Assembly: GCA_913060865.1 (NCBI GenBank)
Contig: CAJXTU010000003.1
Location: 124,001-188,000 of the forward strand
From: an uncultured Cycloclasticus sp.
GTDB taxonomy: Bacteria > Pseudomonadota > Gammaproteobacteria > Methylococcales > Cycloclasticaceae
Reading direction: 5' to 3'
Length of the DNA: 64,000 nt
Shown here: positions 19,920-30,463 of the stretch, one piece after another
Position numbering within the stretch: position 1 is the stretch's first letter
Layout of the letters: each line of letters begins with the position of its first letter
Position numbers and translations under genes: made by a program
The notes under the pieces: model-generated
Told to the model about the DNA's origin: nothing
Seen by the model: the letters and a program-made list of their open reading frames with translations, nothing else
The model's database searches: none

Positions 19920-20645
19920 TTACACGTCAAAAAGCGTTAACTTTGCTAGATAATCATAATGCGGCCCTTGTTGAATAATCTCGCAATTAAAGCCATTTTC
20001 TTCAGCCGCATCTTGTAATAAATCTTCTGCAACATATAACCAATTAAACGGCTGCCCAGACACGCCTTTATAAGAAAGGTTAAATTCGACTTCACCATGA
20101 TACTTATCATTCAAATCAATCAGGTAAGAGCCATCATCCTGCTCGAACATATAAATAAGGTCTGAACTATCCAATAATATTTGACCTTTGGGGGCTAACA
20201 ACGCCCTCGCTTTCAAAAAGAACGCCTCAAAACCATCTAAGGTTTGAACCAGACCTATACCGTTCATCAGTAACAATAAGGTGTCGAAGGATTCCTTTGG
20301 CAGATCATAAAAATTAGCCAAGCGTACATTAGACAAACCACGCTTTTTCATCACCTCAACTGAATGCGGTGATATATCTAACGCGGTTACATCTAATCCT
20401 TGATTCTGCAAGTACAGGCTATGTGAGCCTGCCCCCGCCCCCACATCTAGCACCTTTCCATTTGCTAATTTAAGTGCTGCTTGCTCTAACTGAGGACATT
20501 GCTCAAAGCTTCGAAAAAAATAGCTGGGCGCCAGTGTATCTTCTTCCGCAATATCCATCTCCACTTGAATAGGCGTATCGTCTTGCGTTTGATAAAAACT
20601 TAGCAAGGCAGAACCTATCGGATCGTGATCTTTGTCTATCAACAC
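19920..20645 (-). CDS. Class I SAM-dependent methyltransferase
   Basis: 241 aa; VLDVGAGAGSHSLYLQNQGLDVTALDISPHSVEVMKKRG. Confidence 0.88.
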   Translation of the reverse strand: MLIDKDHDPIGSALLSFYQTQDDTPIQVEMDIAEEDTLAPSYFFRSFEQCPQLEQAALKLANGKVLDVGAGAGSHSLYLQNQGLDVTALDISPHSVEVMKKRGLSNVRLANFYDLPKESFDTLLLLMNGIGLVQTLDGFEAFFLKARALLAPKGQILLDSSDLIYMFEQDDGSYLIDLNDKYHGEVEFNLSYKGVSGQPFNWLYVAEDLLQDAAEENGFNCEIIQQGPHYDYLAKLTLFDV

Positions 20646-20659
20646 GGTCTTGGTGATGC

Positions 20660-20974
20660 TTACTGTTTGGTTGCCAGTACTGGCCGCAACGAAATAACAT
20701 AAGCAAGCAATGCATCAAGCTCTTTACCTTTGATATTTGGGAATGCTGGCATAGCCAAGCCACCTTGTTGAATAATCACTTTCGTTTCTTCAGCCTGTAA
20801 TGTTGAGCTGGTTAAATCAAAAAACAGGCCAAACTTTCCAGTCCCATTGTCCCCATGGCAAGCCATGCAGGCATCATTAAATATTTGTCCGCCCGAGGTA
20901 CCAGCTTGAGGCTGATAATCATTCGCGATACAAATTGTCGATAATAACATTAACGATAATAGTAACTTTTTCAT
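20660..20974 (-). CDS. Class I cytochrome c (exported)
   Basis: 104 aa; signal peptide, CMACH heme motif, C-terminal Met region (MPAFPNIKGKELDALLAYV). Confidence 0.88.
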   Translation of the reverse strand: MKKLLLSLMLLSTICIANDYQPQAGTSGGQIFNDACMACHGDNGTGKFGLFFDLTSSTLQAEETKVIIQQGGLAMPAFPNIKGKELDALLAYVISLRPVLATKQ

Positions 20975-21970
20975 CTAGGCTTCCTTTATTTGAATGTTGG
21001 CTTCTTGCTTTTTTCTAAGTTTTTCTTGGCGATGCTGCTCAATCAATTCAGCCATTTCACCACCGATATGTTCCTCACCACGTTGTTTCGCCAAATTTAT
21101 TTGATGCTGGCGTTCAATAAAGCGCGCCTTTTGTTCCTCATCCGTTTTATCAAAACAATGATGGCAACTAATCCCTAGTTGATAGTGTGGGTGCAATTTA
21201 TCTTCTTCCGTAATCGGCATCCGGCAACCAAAACATTGATCGTATTGGCCCTTTTCTAGATGATGATCAACCGACACCCGGTTATCGAATACAAAACACT
21301 CGCCTTCCCACTGAGTGTCTTCTTCAGGTACTTCTTCAAGATATTTTAAGATACCTCCTTCTAAATGAAAAACCTCATCAAACCCTTCCTGCTTTAGGTA
21401 CGCCGTAGATTTCTCGCAACGAATACCACCGGTGCAAAACATCGCTACTTTTTTATGTTTAGTTGTATCTAAATGTTCTTTCACGTAGGCAGGAAACTCG
21501 CGAAATGTTTCTGTTTTAGGGTTTAGCGCTCCTTTAAAGGTTCCAATCGCCACTTCATAGTCATTTCGGGTATCAACCAACAAAACGTCAGGGTCGGTAA
21601 TAAGTGCGTTCCAATCTTTTGGTTTTACGTATGTACCCACGATATGATTTGGGTCAATATCTTCCACGCCCATCGTCACGATTTCTTTTTTTAATTTAAC
21701 CTTTGTTCGGTTAAAGGGTTGCTCATCCACATAAGACTCTTTATGAACGAGGTTCTTAAATTCTTCTTTATTTCTTAACCATGCTAACAAATGATCAACT
21801 GCATTGCGCTTACCCGCAACAGTGCCATTGATACCCTCTGCTGCTAGCAAAAGAGTGCCTTTAATACCGTGGTGCTTTAATACTTTAAGAAGGGGTTGTT
21901 TTAGCGCAGTATGGTCATCTAAGCGCACAAAATGGTAAAGCGCACAAACAACGTAATCTTGATTTTTCAT
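20975..21970 (-). CDS. trhO: tRNA uridine(34) hydroxylase, rhodanese-like TrhO (YceA)
   Basis: 331 aa; [49 protein letters not shown]-terminal CFGCRMP. Confidence 0.9.
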   Translation of the reverse strand: MKNQDYVVCALYHFVRLDDHTALKQPLLKVLKHHGIKGTLLLAAEGINGTVAGKRNAVDHLLAWLRNKEEFKNLVHKESYVDEQPFNRTKVKLKKEIVTMGVEDIDPNHIVGTYVKPKDWNALITDPDVLLVDTRNDYEVAIGTFKGALNPKTETFREFPAYVKEHLDTTKHKKVAMFCTGGIRCEKSTAYLKQEGFDEVFHLEGGILKYLEEVPEEDTQWEGECFVFDNRVSVDHHLEKGQYDQCFGCRMPITEEDKLHPHYQLGISCHHCFDKTDEEQKARFIERQHQINLAKQRGEEHIGGEMAELIEQHRQEKLRKKQEANIQIKEA

Positions 21971-22077
21971 GGGTTTCCTTTAGTTTAGCTCGCTGGAACG
22001 TAAATCCAGTGCCTTGAATTGATATTGTATCAAAGAGGGTCTAAGCATAGAACTAAGCAGCCCGAACCAGTATAAGT

Positions 22078-22602
22078 TTAATAACTTTTTAAGGTAACCA
22101 ATTGACTCAGATCATTATCATTCAAATACATCTCGCCATCCTGAATGCTGCATTGTAGCGACATGGTTCTTTTAACCATTTCTGCCACCCCTTTCGCTTC
22201 AATATGAAACACCGTTAGGTTTTTGAACCGCTTCAATTTTTCACCTTGCTGTTGCCACCAAACGCTCGCTTTGCCTTCGTGGTAGGTATAAATAATCACT
22301 TGTTTAGCCCGTCCACACGCTTTACGAATACGCTTTTCGTCTGGCTGGCCCAATTCAATCCACAACTCAATGTCATCGGTGAGTGACTTTTGCCATAACT
22401 CCGGCTCATCATCGGTTGATAAGCCCTTGGTAAACACAAGGCGCTCACCTGCATGAGCCATGAAAGCAATTAGCCTGATCATAAATCTAAAATCATTTTC
22501 TGAGGGGTGCTGAGCAACGGTTAACTCATGCGTTGCATAATAATGAGCATCCATATTAGCGACAGTCAAAGAAACTTTATTAATGGTTGAGCTGATGGCC
22601 AT
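22078..22602 (-). CDS. yaeQ: YaeQ family protein
   Basis: 174 aa; ATHELTVAQHPSENDFRFMIRLIAFMAHAGERLVFTKGLSTDDEPELWQKSLTDDIELWIELGQPDEKRIRKAC. Confidence 0.9.
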   Translation of the reverse strand: MAISSTINKVSLTVANMDAHYYATHELTVAQHPSENDFRFMIRLIAFMAHAGERLVFTKGLSTDDEPELWQKSLTDDIELWIELGQPDEKRIRKACGRAKQVIIYTYHEGKASVWWQQQGEKLKRFKNLTVFHIEAKGVAEMVKRTMSLQCSIQDGEMYLNDNDLSQLVTLKSY

Positions 22603-22759
22603 GCGAGTAAATTAATTTTCTAATAACAATTAAAATAGGCTAACAGATTATACCGTTAGTGATTTAACTCATTGACTCGCACAGTTGTAATAGTTGATAG
22701 TTAGTATTGCCCATTGAGGGCGCTTTCACCTAAGCACCACGCTAAACAGGAGGACACGC

Positions 22760-23140
22760 ATGACATTGTTAAAACATGGCCTATCAATTGGTATTGAACG
22801 TGTTAATGAAAATTTTTTCCTCTCGTTAAAAGCGATAGGAAAACTTACCCACGAAGATTACCAGATATTAACCCCAATGATTAATGCGGCTCTTGCCTCT
22901 GTCAGCAACCCAAAAATTAACGCATTGATTGATACGACCGAGCTTGAAGGTTGGGCTGCAAGAGCAATATGGGATGATTTTAAACTCGGCTTAGCACACG
23001 GTAGTGAGTTCGATAAAATTGCCATTTACGGTAATAAGAACTGGCAAAAGATTAGTGCAAAAGTTAGCTCCTGGTTTATGTCGGGTGATATTGAGTATTT
23101 TGACAATTTGCAAGCGGCTCTTTTATGGCTAAATGAATGA
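22760..23140 (+). CDS. SpoIIAA/STAS-like family protein
   Basis: 126 aa; LTHEDYQILTPMINAAL ... IDTTELEGWAARAIWDDFKLGLAHGSEFDKIAIYGNKNWQK. Confidence 0.82.
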   Translation: MTLLKHGLSIGIERVNENFFLSLKAIGKLTHEDYQILTPMINAALASVSNPKINALIDTTELEGWAARAIWDDFKLGLAHGSEFDKIAIYGNKNWQKISAKVSSWFMSGDIEYFDNLQAALLWLNE

Positions 23141-23198
23141 TTTTCTGACTATATCCCCGTTAATCTAGCCATACTTTCTCACTCCACGATCAACCGTC

Positions 23199-24524
23199 AT
23201 GGCACTAAACGAACAACCTTCTTTCCATAGAGCTAGAGAAAAAACACTCGGTGTCCCAGAGTTAATTGCCATTGCACTGGGCGGCATGGTTGGTGGAGGT
23301 ATTTTCACTATTTTGGGTATTTCCGTCTCGATGATCGGTGCCTACACACCATTGGCCATTATCATTGGCGGTTTCATTGCCTTGTTGGCGTCTTATTCGT
23401 ACATTAAATTAGGTGTTTATTACAAAGATGAGGGAGCGACCTATTCTTTTTATAAAAGAACATTTACTGAATCACATTTTGCCGCCTCACTGATTGGCTG
23501 GTGTGTGATTTTTGGTTATATCAGCACACTCGCTTTATATGCCTATACTTTTTCTTCCTACGCCATTAGTAATTTTGACTTTGCGGACAATGAATGGATT
23601 CGTAAACTCGTTGCCGGCCTCGTCATTTTAACCTTCACGCTGATTAATCTATGGAGTGTTAAAGGCATGGGGAAAATTGAGGACCTAATGGTCTATAGCA
23701 AATTAATCATTCTTGTTGTTATCTCTTTTGTGCTTATTAACAATAGCCAAACGACGCTTCCTGAGCTTCTACACAACGAACAAAACACCAGCATTTTATC
23801 TATTTTAATTGTGGCATCGCTGACCTTTGTCGCCTACGAAGGGTTCCAATTGGTTATTAATGCCGTCAATGAAATGGAACACCCCGAGGTCAATATTCCT
23901 AAGTCAATTTACTCGGCTATTTTTTTAGCTATTCTAATTTATGTTGTGATATCAGTCGGCGCCATTTTAGCCATTCCATTTAAAGAAATTATTGACAACC
24001 AAGAGTACGCTCTAGCCGCTGGAGCAAATCACACGCTAGGCCACTGGGGGACCGACCTCGTTATCATCGGTGCACTTTTAGCAACCAGTGGCGCCATTAG
24101 TGGCACCTTATTCGGCGCATCTAGGCAAATGGCCGTTATTGCTGAAGATGGTTACTTTCCAACTATCCTAGCCAAACGTTCGGGCCAAATACCCAGCGCG
24201 GCGATTATTGGCATGTCGACACTCGCGTTTTTATTAATACTGGCTGGAAGCCTACGCGTTATTCTTGAGTTTGGTAGCATCACTTTTCTAGTCGTATCGC
24301 TGCTGATGACTTATGCAAATTACAAAATTCGCCACCTGACAAATTCATCCTTATTCATTACCCTACTCTCTATTACAGGGCTTTTTTTGGGAACAAGCTT
24401 GATTATTTACTATGAATTTAAGCATCAACCGCAACAGCTCATTTTCATTGCGGGGATATATACACTACTGACCTTAGGCGCTTGGTTTTATTCAATAAAA
24501 AACCATTCTACTAGCAACAAATAA
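23199..24524 (+). CDS. APC family amino acid permease
   Basis: 441 aa; GVPELIAIALGGMVGGGIFTILG; about 12 TM helices. Confidence 0.87.
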   Translation: MALNEQPSFHRAREKTLGVPELIAIALGGMVGGGIFTILGISVSMIGAYTPLAIIIGGFIALLASYSYIKLGVYYKDEGATYSFYKRTFTESHFAASLIGWCVIFGYISTLALYAYTFSSYAISNFDFADNEWIRKLVAGLVILTFTLINLWSVKGMGKIEDLMVYSKLIILVVISFVLINNSQTTLPELLHNEQNTSILSILIVASLTFVAYEGFQLVINAVNEMEHPEVNIPKSIYSAIFLAILIYVVISVGAILAIPFKEIIDNQEYALAAGANHTLGHWGTDLVIIGALLATSGAISGTLFGASRQMAVIAEDGYFPTILAKRSGQIPSAAIIGMSTLAFLLILAGSLRVILEFGSITFLVVSLLMTYANYKIRHLTNSSLFITLLSITGLFLGTSLIIYYEFKHQPQQLIFIAGIYTLLTLGAWFYSIKNHSTSNK

Positions 24525-24530
24525 CCCTAG

Positions 24531-25845
24531 CTACGAACTACACGACAACATAGAACAGCCCACCTTATGCTTAGCCCAGTCGGGCCTTTTTTGGTTTAGG
24601 TGCTCTTTATCGGGTTGTTCATCATATGGGCGTCTTAACACGTCTAAGAGTTCATTCACCATACTGTGATCACCTTTTTCTGATTTATCGATAGCGAGCT
24701 GAGCCAAATAGTTACGTAATACATATTTAGGGTTCACGCTATTCATTAAAGACTCTCTTTGCGCAGCATTGTTGCCGTCTTGAGCACAGCGTTGCGCGTA
24801 ATTGTTTAGCCAGTCAGTGATTGCTTTTTCGGCTCCATCTTTAAATTCATTCGTATAAAACGCCGGTTTTAAATGCTCTATCGCTTTAGCCACACTGACG
24901 TTTTCTTGCGTTGTTTGAACGCCGGCTAATCGCCTAAAGAAAATAGTCATATCCGTTTCGTGCACGCTAAAAAATGCCAATAGTTGCTTGATCAGCTTAC
25001 TATCATCTTCACCTTGAAGCTGCGATAAACCCAGTTTTTGAATCATCATTGATAACCAGCGTTTACCGTAACGGTCAGCATAATCATTAAGCGCTTTTTC
25101 CAACGGTTCCACCTCATCAATCAGCGGATAAATAGCATTCGCTAATTGGTACAAATTCCAATGCGCTATTTTTGCTTGTTGAGCAAATGCATAACGGTAA
25201 TGAGTTGCACCGGTGGTATTCGGCGTCCAATTAGGGTCATACGATTCAAGCCAACCATAGGGGCCATAATCGATGGTTAAACCGAGTATCGACATATTAT
25301 CGGTATTCATTACGCCATGTACAAAACCAACACGCATCCACTCTACAACCATATCGCATGTTGACACGCAGACTTCGTCGAACCATTTAGTATAGGTGCC
25401 CTTTGAAGGAATCGAACCTTTTGTCATTAAATGTGGAAAGTCCGTTTCAATCGTGTAATTTACGAATTTTTTTAGCAAATCGCTTTCTTGTTGTGCATAG
25501 TATTGAAAATGACCAAACCGCGTAAATGATGGCACGTCCATCACCCAACTGTCCCGCCCAATTCCCGAACTGATGGCCGCCATAACACGTGGCATAAGGC
25601 TGCATTCCATCCAATTGTTCATTGCCTGAAAAGGTATTAAGAAACTGTTCTGATTGGCAATCATGTTCATCTAAATCCAATAAAGCAGCGGCCTCTATCG
25701 AATACGAAACACGCGCTGGGGCCTGCATCGCTTTTGGCTTAACCCACGAGAAGCAAGCATTCTGTACTTGACGCGGATAATTCTCGCTGATGCCATCAGC
25801 GGGTAATTGGCTGACAAATTGATTACTAAACGACAAATTATTCAT
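24531..25845 (-). pseudogene. selO: SelO/YdiU (UPF0061) protein AMPylase, disrupted by internal deletion and frameshift
   Basis: N-terminal part (25447-25845) reaches [21 protein letters not shown]-terminal part (24531-25670) resumes in another frame at [12 protein letters not shown]; the intervening LKGAG...GDGRAVLRS region is absent. Confidence 0.85.
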
Positions 25846-26522
25846 ACAGGCTCCTCGATTGGGATTAAATCAGCAAACACAAAACCATCTCGTTCCACCA
25901 CCTCGCCAAGTGAAATGCCAATGGGGTACTTAAACATAGGACCTGCATACGCAAAACTATGGAACTCGCCGTTTTCACCACAAGGGTCTACCCCCGCGGG
26001 TAAATCATCAAGAAATTGTTGATTAAAATCACGGCCTGCAAAACTGACTGATAACTGTTTAGGATCAATACATGTAATACAAGTTTTTAACCCACCGGCC
26101 AACATCTCTTGAGCTAGCTGAGCTGTCGGTTTCAACCAAAGGGGAAACAAGGGCTCAAGCCCCGTCGACTTTAAATTTTCTATCCTGTATTGACGAATAT
26201 CCTCCAAGTGTAAATCACCGAACGCCATATGCGTCACACCCAATCCTTCGGTAGACTCAAAGAAAGACAGCATCGCGTGATTGTACTCATCATTACTGCA
26301 CGGGTACGGTATAGGGATAATGTATAAAGGCAAATTTGCCGCTGCAGCCTGTTGTTCCAACAGTGCTACACGAACCGCATGCATGGCAACACGTTGATGT
26401 GTTTGATTAACCGTTGTCACTAAACCAACCAGTTCAATATTCTTATCTTGCTGAAGTTGGTAAAGAGTCCACGCACTATCTTTACCGCTACTCCATGACA
26501 ATAATGTTTTTTTCCTTGTCAT
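25842..26522 (-). CDS. Dph6-related ATP pyrophosphatase (adenine nucleotide alpha-hydrolase domain)
   Basis: 226 aa; [52 protein letters not shown]. Confidence 0.87.
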   Translation of the reverse strand: MTRKKTLLSWSSGKDSAWTLYQLQQDKNIELVGLVTTVNQTHQRVAMHAVRVALLEQQAAAANLPLYIIPIPYPCSNDEYNHAMLSFFESTEGLGVTHMAFGDLHLEDIRQYRIENLKSTGLEPLFPLWLKPTAQLAQEMLAGGLKTCITCIDPKQLSVSFAGRDFNQQFLDDLPAGVDPCGENGEFHSFAYAGPMFKYPIGISLGEVVERDGFVFADLIPIEEPV

Positions 26523-26962
26523 GACTTTGTTAGATCTTCAACCGATTTTTCATACGAAACAACCTTTGTTTTAATTTGCTCAGGAACGGGAGCGCTTTGT
26601 TGACGCTTCATATCAAACCAAACCATTACACCCCGACTTGTTAAAACCGGCTCTTCTTCGCCCTTGCAATAAATATCGGCCAGCACAGTGGCACTTTTAT
26701 TACCTAATTTGCTAATACGGGTGTGAACTTCAAGCATGGCTGGGTAATGAACTTGTTGTAGATAAGTACAGTGCATATCTGCTAGTACCCAACCAGATTC
26801 CATACCCACTTTAAGATTTAAACCCATCACCTCTTCACAGTAGGCCACACGGCCAGACTCAACATAACGAACAAACTCAACATTGTTGATGTGTCCATAA
26901 ACATCAGCATCTCCCCAACGAACCGATAATGGAAAAACATGGGTAAACTCTAGTTTGCTCAT
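26519..26962 (-). CDS. Acyl-CoA thioesterase (4HBT/YbgC family)
   Basis: 147 aa; VRWGDADVYGHINNVEFVRYVESGRVAY. Confidence 0.88.
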   Translation of the reverse strand: MSKLEFTHVFPLSVRWGDADVYGHINNVEFVRYVESGRVAYCEEVMGLNLKVGMESGWVLADMHCTYLQQVHYPAMLEVHTRISKLGNKSATVLADIYCKGEEEPVLTSRGVMVWFDMKRQQSAPVPEQIKTKVVSYEKSVEDLTKS

Positions 26963-27071
26963 CTATAGCCTTTTTAACCTTTATTTGAAAAATATTTTAT
27001 TGTTGGTTGTTATTATACCTACTTAAATTTATGCTCTTTGAATCACTAAATATATAAATGCATTCTAATTA

Positions 27072-27572
27072 ATGACAAAAAAGCATTTTTTACTCTGCAT
27101 TCTTATTTTCTTTTTTTCCGCCCTTACGCTGGCTTCATCGATCGTTGCAGCCGATGACAATAACGAGAAGAACGCGCCCCCCTTTGCTACCGATGGACTC
27201 CAGGCTGGCAAAATAAAAGGCCTGATCAGTGAAATTTTTCCAAACGCTACACGCATTGATAAAAAAGATAATAACAATCACGTGTGGCCTATTTATGTGG
27301 CCTCTCAACGTGTCGGCTATGCCTTCGAAAGCAAAGATTTCCTACAAATACAAGGATTTGCTGGCGACATCATAAATTTACTCATTGGTATTGATAATGA
27401 TAGAGAAATTATCGGTGTGCGTGTGTTGTTTCAACACGAATCTATTTTTATGCATGGGCTAGGTCCTGAAGCATTAGAGAGTTTTTTACAACAGTACCCA
27501 GGGTATAGCGTATCGGAACGCAAACTGCCTAAATTATTGAACGCCTCGTTCAATTTCACCTTGTTTATTTAA
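27072..27572 (+). pseudogene. Truncated NosR/NirI-like N-terminal FMN-binding region
   Basis: Signal peptide then ISEIFPNATRIDKKDNNNHVWPIYVASQRVGYAFESKDFLQIQGFAGDIINLLIGIDNDREIIGVRVLFQHESIFMHGLGPEALESF; ORF ends about 166 aa in, overlapping the convergent ligase 3' end. Confidence 0.72.
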
Positions 27573-29069
27573 AACTCGCTTTACGATTTTTCCAGCGCCA
27601 TTTTTTGGTAACGCGTCCATAAATACAACTTTTCTTGGCACTTCATAACTTCCTAAATGTTGGCGACACCAACTGCGGATATCCGCCGAGTCTGCTTTGA
27701 AGCCTTCTTGTAACACAATATAAGCCACTGGTATTTCACCATGCAGCTTATCTAGTTGACCAATGACTGCCGCTTCTAAAACGGACTCCAAACGGTATAA
27801 GACTTCTTCAATAATACGCGGATAAACATTCATCCCGTTAACGATGACCATATCTTTTTTACGATCTAGAATACTGAAGTAGCCGTCTTCATCTTCGTTA
27901 CCTAAATCGCCTGTTAAAAACCAATCTTTAAAAAATGACTCCTCTGTTGCTTCAGGTAATTGCCAATAACCTTTCATAACATTATCACCACGAACTGCAA
28001 TTTCACCTACTTCACCAATGGGCATTTCAACCCCATGATCATCTAAAATCTTCATTTCAACGTTTGGCACAGGTAAACCGACCGTCCCTATTTTTCGGAT
28101 GCCACCCACTGGATTTACACAAGTCACTGGCGAACACTCTGTTGGCCCATCCCCTTCATAAATAGGCACGCCAAACTTTTTTTCAAAACGATCCATCACA
28201 TCAACTGGCATTGATGCACCACCCGATACACATAGATTAATTGAACTAAACCGGTCGGTTTTATCATCTTTAGTATTTAGTAATACGTTATACATACTAG
28301 GCACGCCCAAAAATACCGTGCCATTAGTTTTCTCTATCGTGTTTAGTAAATTATCTGGTTCAAATTTTGCGATCGGTACAAAGCAACACCCATGTGTTAA
28401 CGGTGTTAACATTCCAACGGTTGCTGCAAACGCATGAAACATGGGTAAAACTAATATGATCACATCACCAACACACCATTTCATCGCCTGATAGACACTG
28501 GCTGTATTACTCACTAAATTTTGATGTGTCAACATCGCACCCTTGGGTTTGCCTGTCGTACCCGAGGTATATAGGATGGCAACTAAATCATTTTCCACAT
28601 CAATGGGTATAGGTGGAAACATGCCATTATTTTCGAAAAGACTTTCCCATTCATTCGATTTAGCAGCGCTTGTGCTAATACAAACGGTCAATTTAGTGGC
28701 ATGTAAATCGGAAAGAATGACATCTACGTTTGACTGAAAAGCACTGTAATAAATCAACCCGCTAACGCCTGAGTTCTTCATCACATATAGAATTTCTGAG
28801 GCTTTCTGAAGTAAATTAATAGGCACAACGGCTGCACCCGCTTTTACAATCCCCATGTAAGCAATAGTAAATTCAACACTGTTTATGCAATACAGTGCAA
28901 TTCTGTCGCTCTTTTTTATTCCTCGTTGAATCAGTCCAGCAGCAAATTTATCGGACGCGAGTTTTAATTCGTAAAAAGTGTACGATGTACCATTATCAAT
29001 AACCGATATATTATCTGCATATTTGATAGCCGTTCTGTTAAATACATCTATTAACGATTTATTATTCAT
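27534..29069 (-). CDS. AMP-dependent acyl-CoA synthetase/ligase
   Basis: 511 aa; AILYTSGTTGKPKGAMLTHQNL, GDLGNEDEDGYFSILDRKKDMVIVNGMNVYP, PKNGAGKIVKR. Confidence 0.92.
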   Translation of the reverse strand: MNNKSLIDVFNRTAIKYADNISVIDNGTSYTFYELKLASDKFAAGLIQRGIKKSDRIALYCINSVEFTIAYMGIVKAGAAVVPINLLQKASEILYVMKNSGVSGLIYYSAFQSNVDVILSDLHATKLTVCISTSAAKSNEWESLFENNGMFPPIPIDVENDLVAILYTSGTTGKPKGAMLTHQNLVSNTASVYQAMKWCVGDVIILVLPMFHAFAATVGMLTPLTHGCCFVPIAKFEPDNLLNTIEKTNGTVFLGVPSMYNVLLNTKDDKTDRFSSINLCVSGGASMPVDVMDRFEKKFGVPIYEGDGPTECSPVTCVNPVGGIRKIGTVGLPVPNVEMKILDDHGVEMPIGEVGEIAVRGDNVMKGYWQLPEATEESFFKDWFLTGDLGNEDEDGYFSILDRKKDMVIVNGMNVYPRIIEEVLYRLESVLEAAVIGQLDKLHGEIPVAYIVLQEGFKADSADIRSWCRQHLGSYEVPRKVVFMDALPKNGAGKIVKRVLNKQGEIERGVQ

Positions 29070-29763
29070 CTAGATTCTCTCTTAATAGCGTTAATAGTTC
29101 TTTTAACTGTTCGTCATCTAGGTAATTTAACCCATTATTGACTGCTATCAACTTATTTTTCTTTGGCTCAGCCTTTTTTACGTGGCTTATTAATGTCGCA
29201 TAATTACTGTCATTAATAAACCTTTCTGTAAACCACCTCTCCTCTTTGATAAAATGATAGAAGATAACGCGTATTTGAAATAATATTAACAATCGCTCGT
29301 TAGCTAGAGAAGGCTCTTCGATAAGAGGCAAGTATGCAAACTGACGGCTGAGTGTCTTTGTGAAGTAGCCCATTCCCGTACCGCTAAGCAAGTCACCATT
29401 GGGAGATTTAATTGATACTGTGTTGAGTCCGCAACTGGGAGATCGGGGTGTTAGAATAAACCCCGATAATGAATTCAATGAAAGCACACGCTTATCACAG
29501 TATTGCTTTAGTTGATCGGTTACATCAATCGAACGATCATCACGACCAAGTACTTTAATCCCTTTTGGATATTTAATAAGTTCAATCGGAGGTCTAGGAA
29601 TAGTCAGTCCTGATTCAACCTCTGGACACAAGGGTGTTAACTGAAAGTTTTTTAATAAAGCCGAATGACACACTGCTGAATACTTACCGGCACCATCATA
29701 ACGTACCAAATCACCGATTAAACAACGACTAATTCCTATGTTAATAGGCAGCAAGGTAATCAA
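29062..29763 (-). CDS. DUF523/DUF1722 family protein (YbgA-like)
   Basis: 233 aa; IGISRCLIGDLVRYDGAGK, LTPLCPEVESGLTIPRPPIEL, GFILTPRSPSCGL. Confidence 0.85.
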   Translation of the reverse strand: MITLLPINIGISRCLIGDLVRYDGAGKYSAVCHSALLKNFQLTPLCPEVESGLTIPRPPIELIKYPKGIKVLGRDDRSIDVTDQLKQYCDKRVLSLNSLSGFILTPRSPSCGLNTVSIKSPNGDLLSGTGMGYFTKTLSRQFAYLPLIEEPSLANERLLILFQIRVIFYHFIKEERWFTERFINDSNYATLISHVKKAEPKKNKLIAVNNGLNYLDDEQLKELLTLLRENLDE

Positions 29764-30064
29764 ATAAAGTTTCTATAAATAATATAGGGCTAATCAGCAT
29801 AACGTACCGTTTCCTTTAACAACCACAGCAAAAGAGTAGTCCTCATGTAAATATAAGGTATTTACTATTACTTATCACTTTTCAATAAGACTACCGCAAC
29901 CCTACTCATCTACTCAACTTAATAATAGAATCAAGGCTTGCCTTACGACTTTTCCCCCGCTTTGGTAGTACTGCGTCGTATATCTTCCGCCTCACCACGT
30001 TATTCTCCAATCAAAGAAATTTCTATGGGTTGCCCAAATATACATACCGGATAAAACTTAAAAA

Positions 30065-30454
30065 TTACTTAACGATCTTTAAAACGGGCTTTTTAGTTAT
30101 AGGTTTTTCAGGCTTATTGTTAGGCTCAGGTGGAATATCGTCTTCAAAACGATCATCAAACATCATTCCTTTACCGTTTTCTTTTGCGTAGGCCGCCATA
30201 ATGGCATTAATTGGAACATAGAGGTTTTCAGAAATACCTGAGAATCTAGCTGAAAATGAAACCGCTTCATTATCTAATACCCAGTTTTCTACTGCACTGG
30301 GACTCGTATTTAAAATAATGCGCTCATCAGACACATAAGCGGTAGGAACAATAACGCCCTCATAGTTTGCATCAACTAATAAATAAGGTGTCATGCCATT
30401 TTCAAGTATCCATTCGTACAATGAGCGGACTAAATAAGGTTTTAATGGTGTCAT
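30065..30454 (-). CDS. sspB: ClpXP protease specificity-enhancing factor SspB
   Basis: 129 aa; RSLYEWILENGMTPYLLVDA, YVPINAIMAAYAKENGKGMMF; adjacent to sspA. Confidence 0.93.
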   Translation of the reverse strand: MTPLKPYLVRSLYEWILENGMTPYLLVDANYEGVIVPTAYVSDERIILNTSPSAVENWVLDNEAVSFSARFSGISENLYVPINAIMAAYAKENGKGMMFDDRFEDDIPPEPNNKPEKPITKKPVLKIVK

Positions 30455-30463
30455 AAATAAAAA

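Noticed and set aside
20503-20763. 86-aa minus-strand ORF overlapping the methyltransferase and cytochrome c genes
   Set aside because: Out-of-frame overlap of two well-supported genes.
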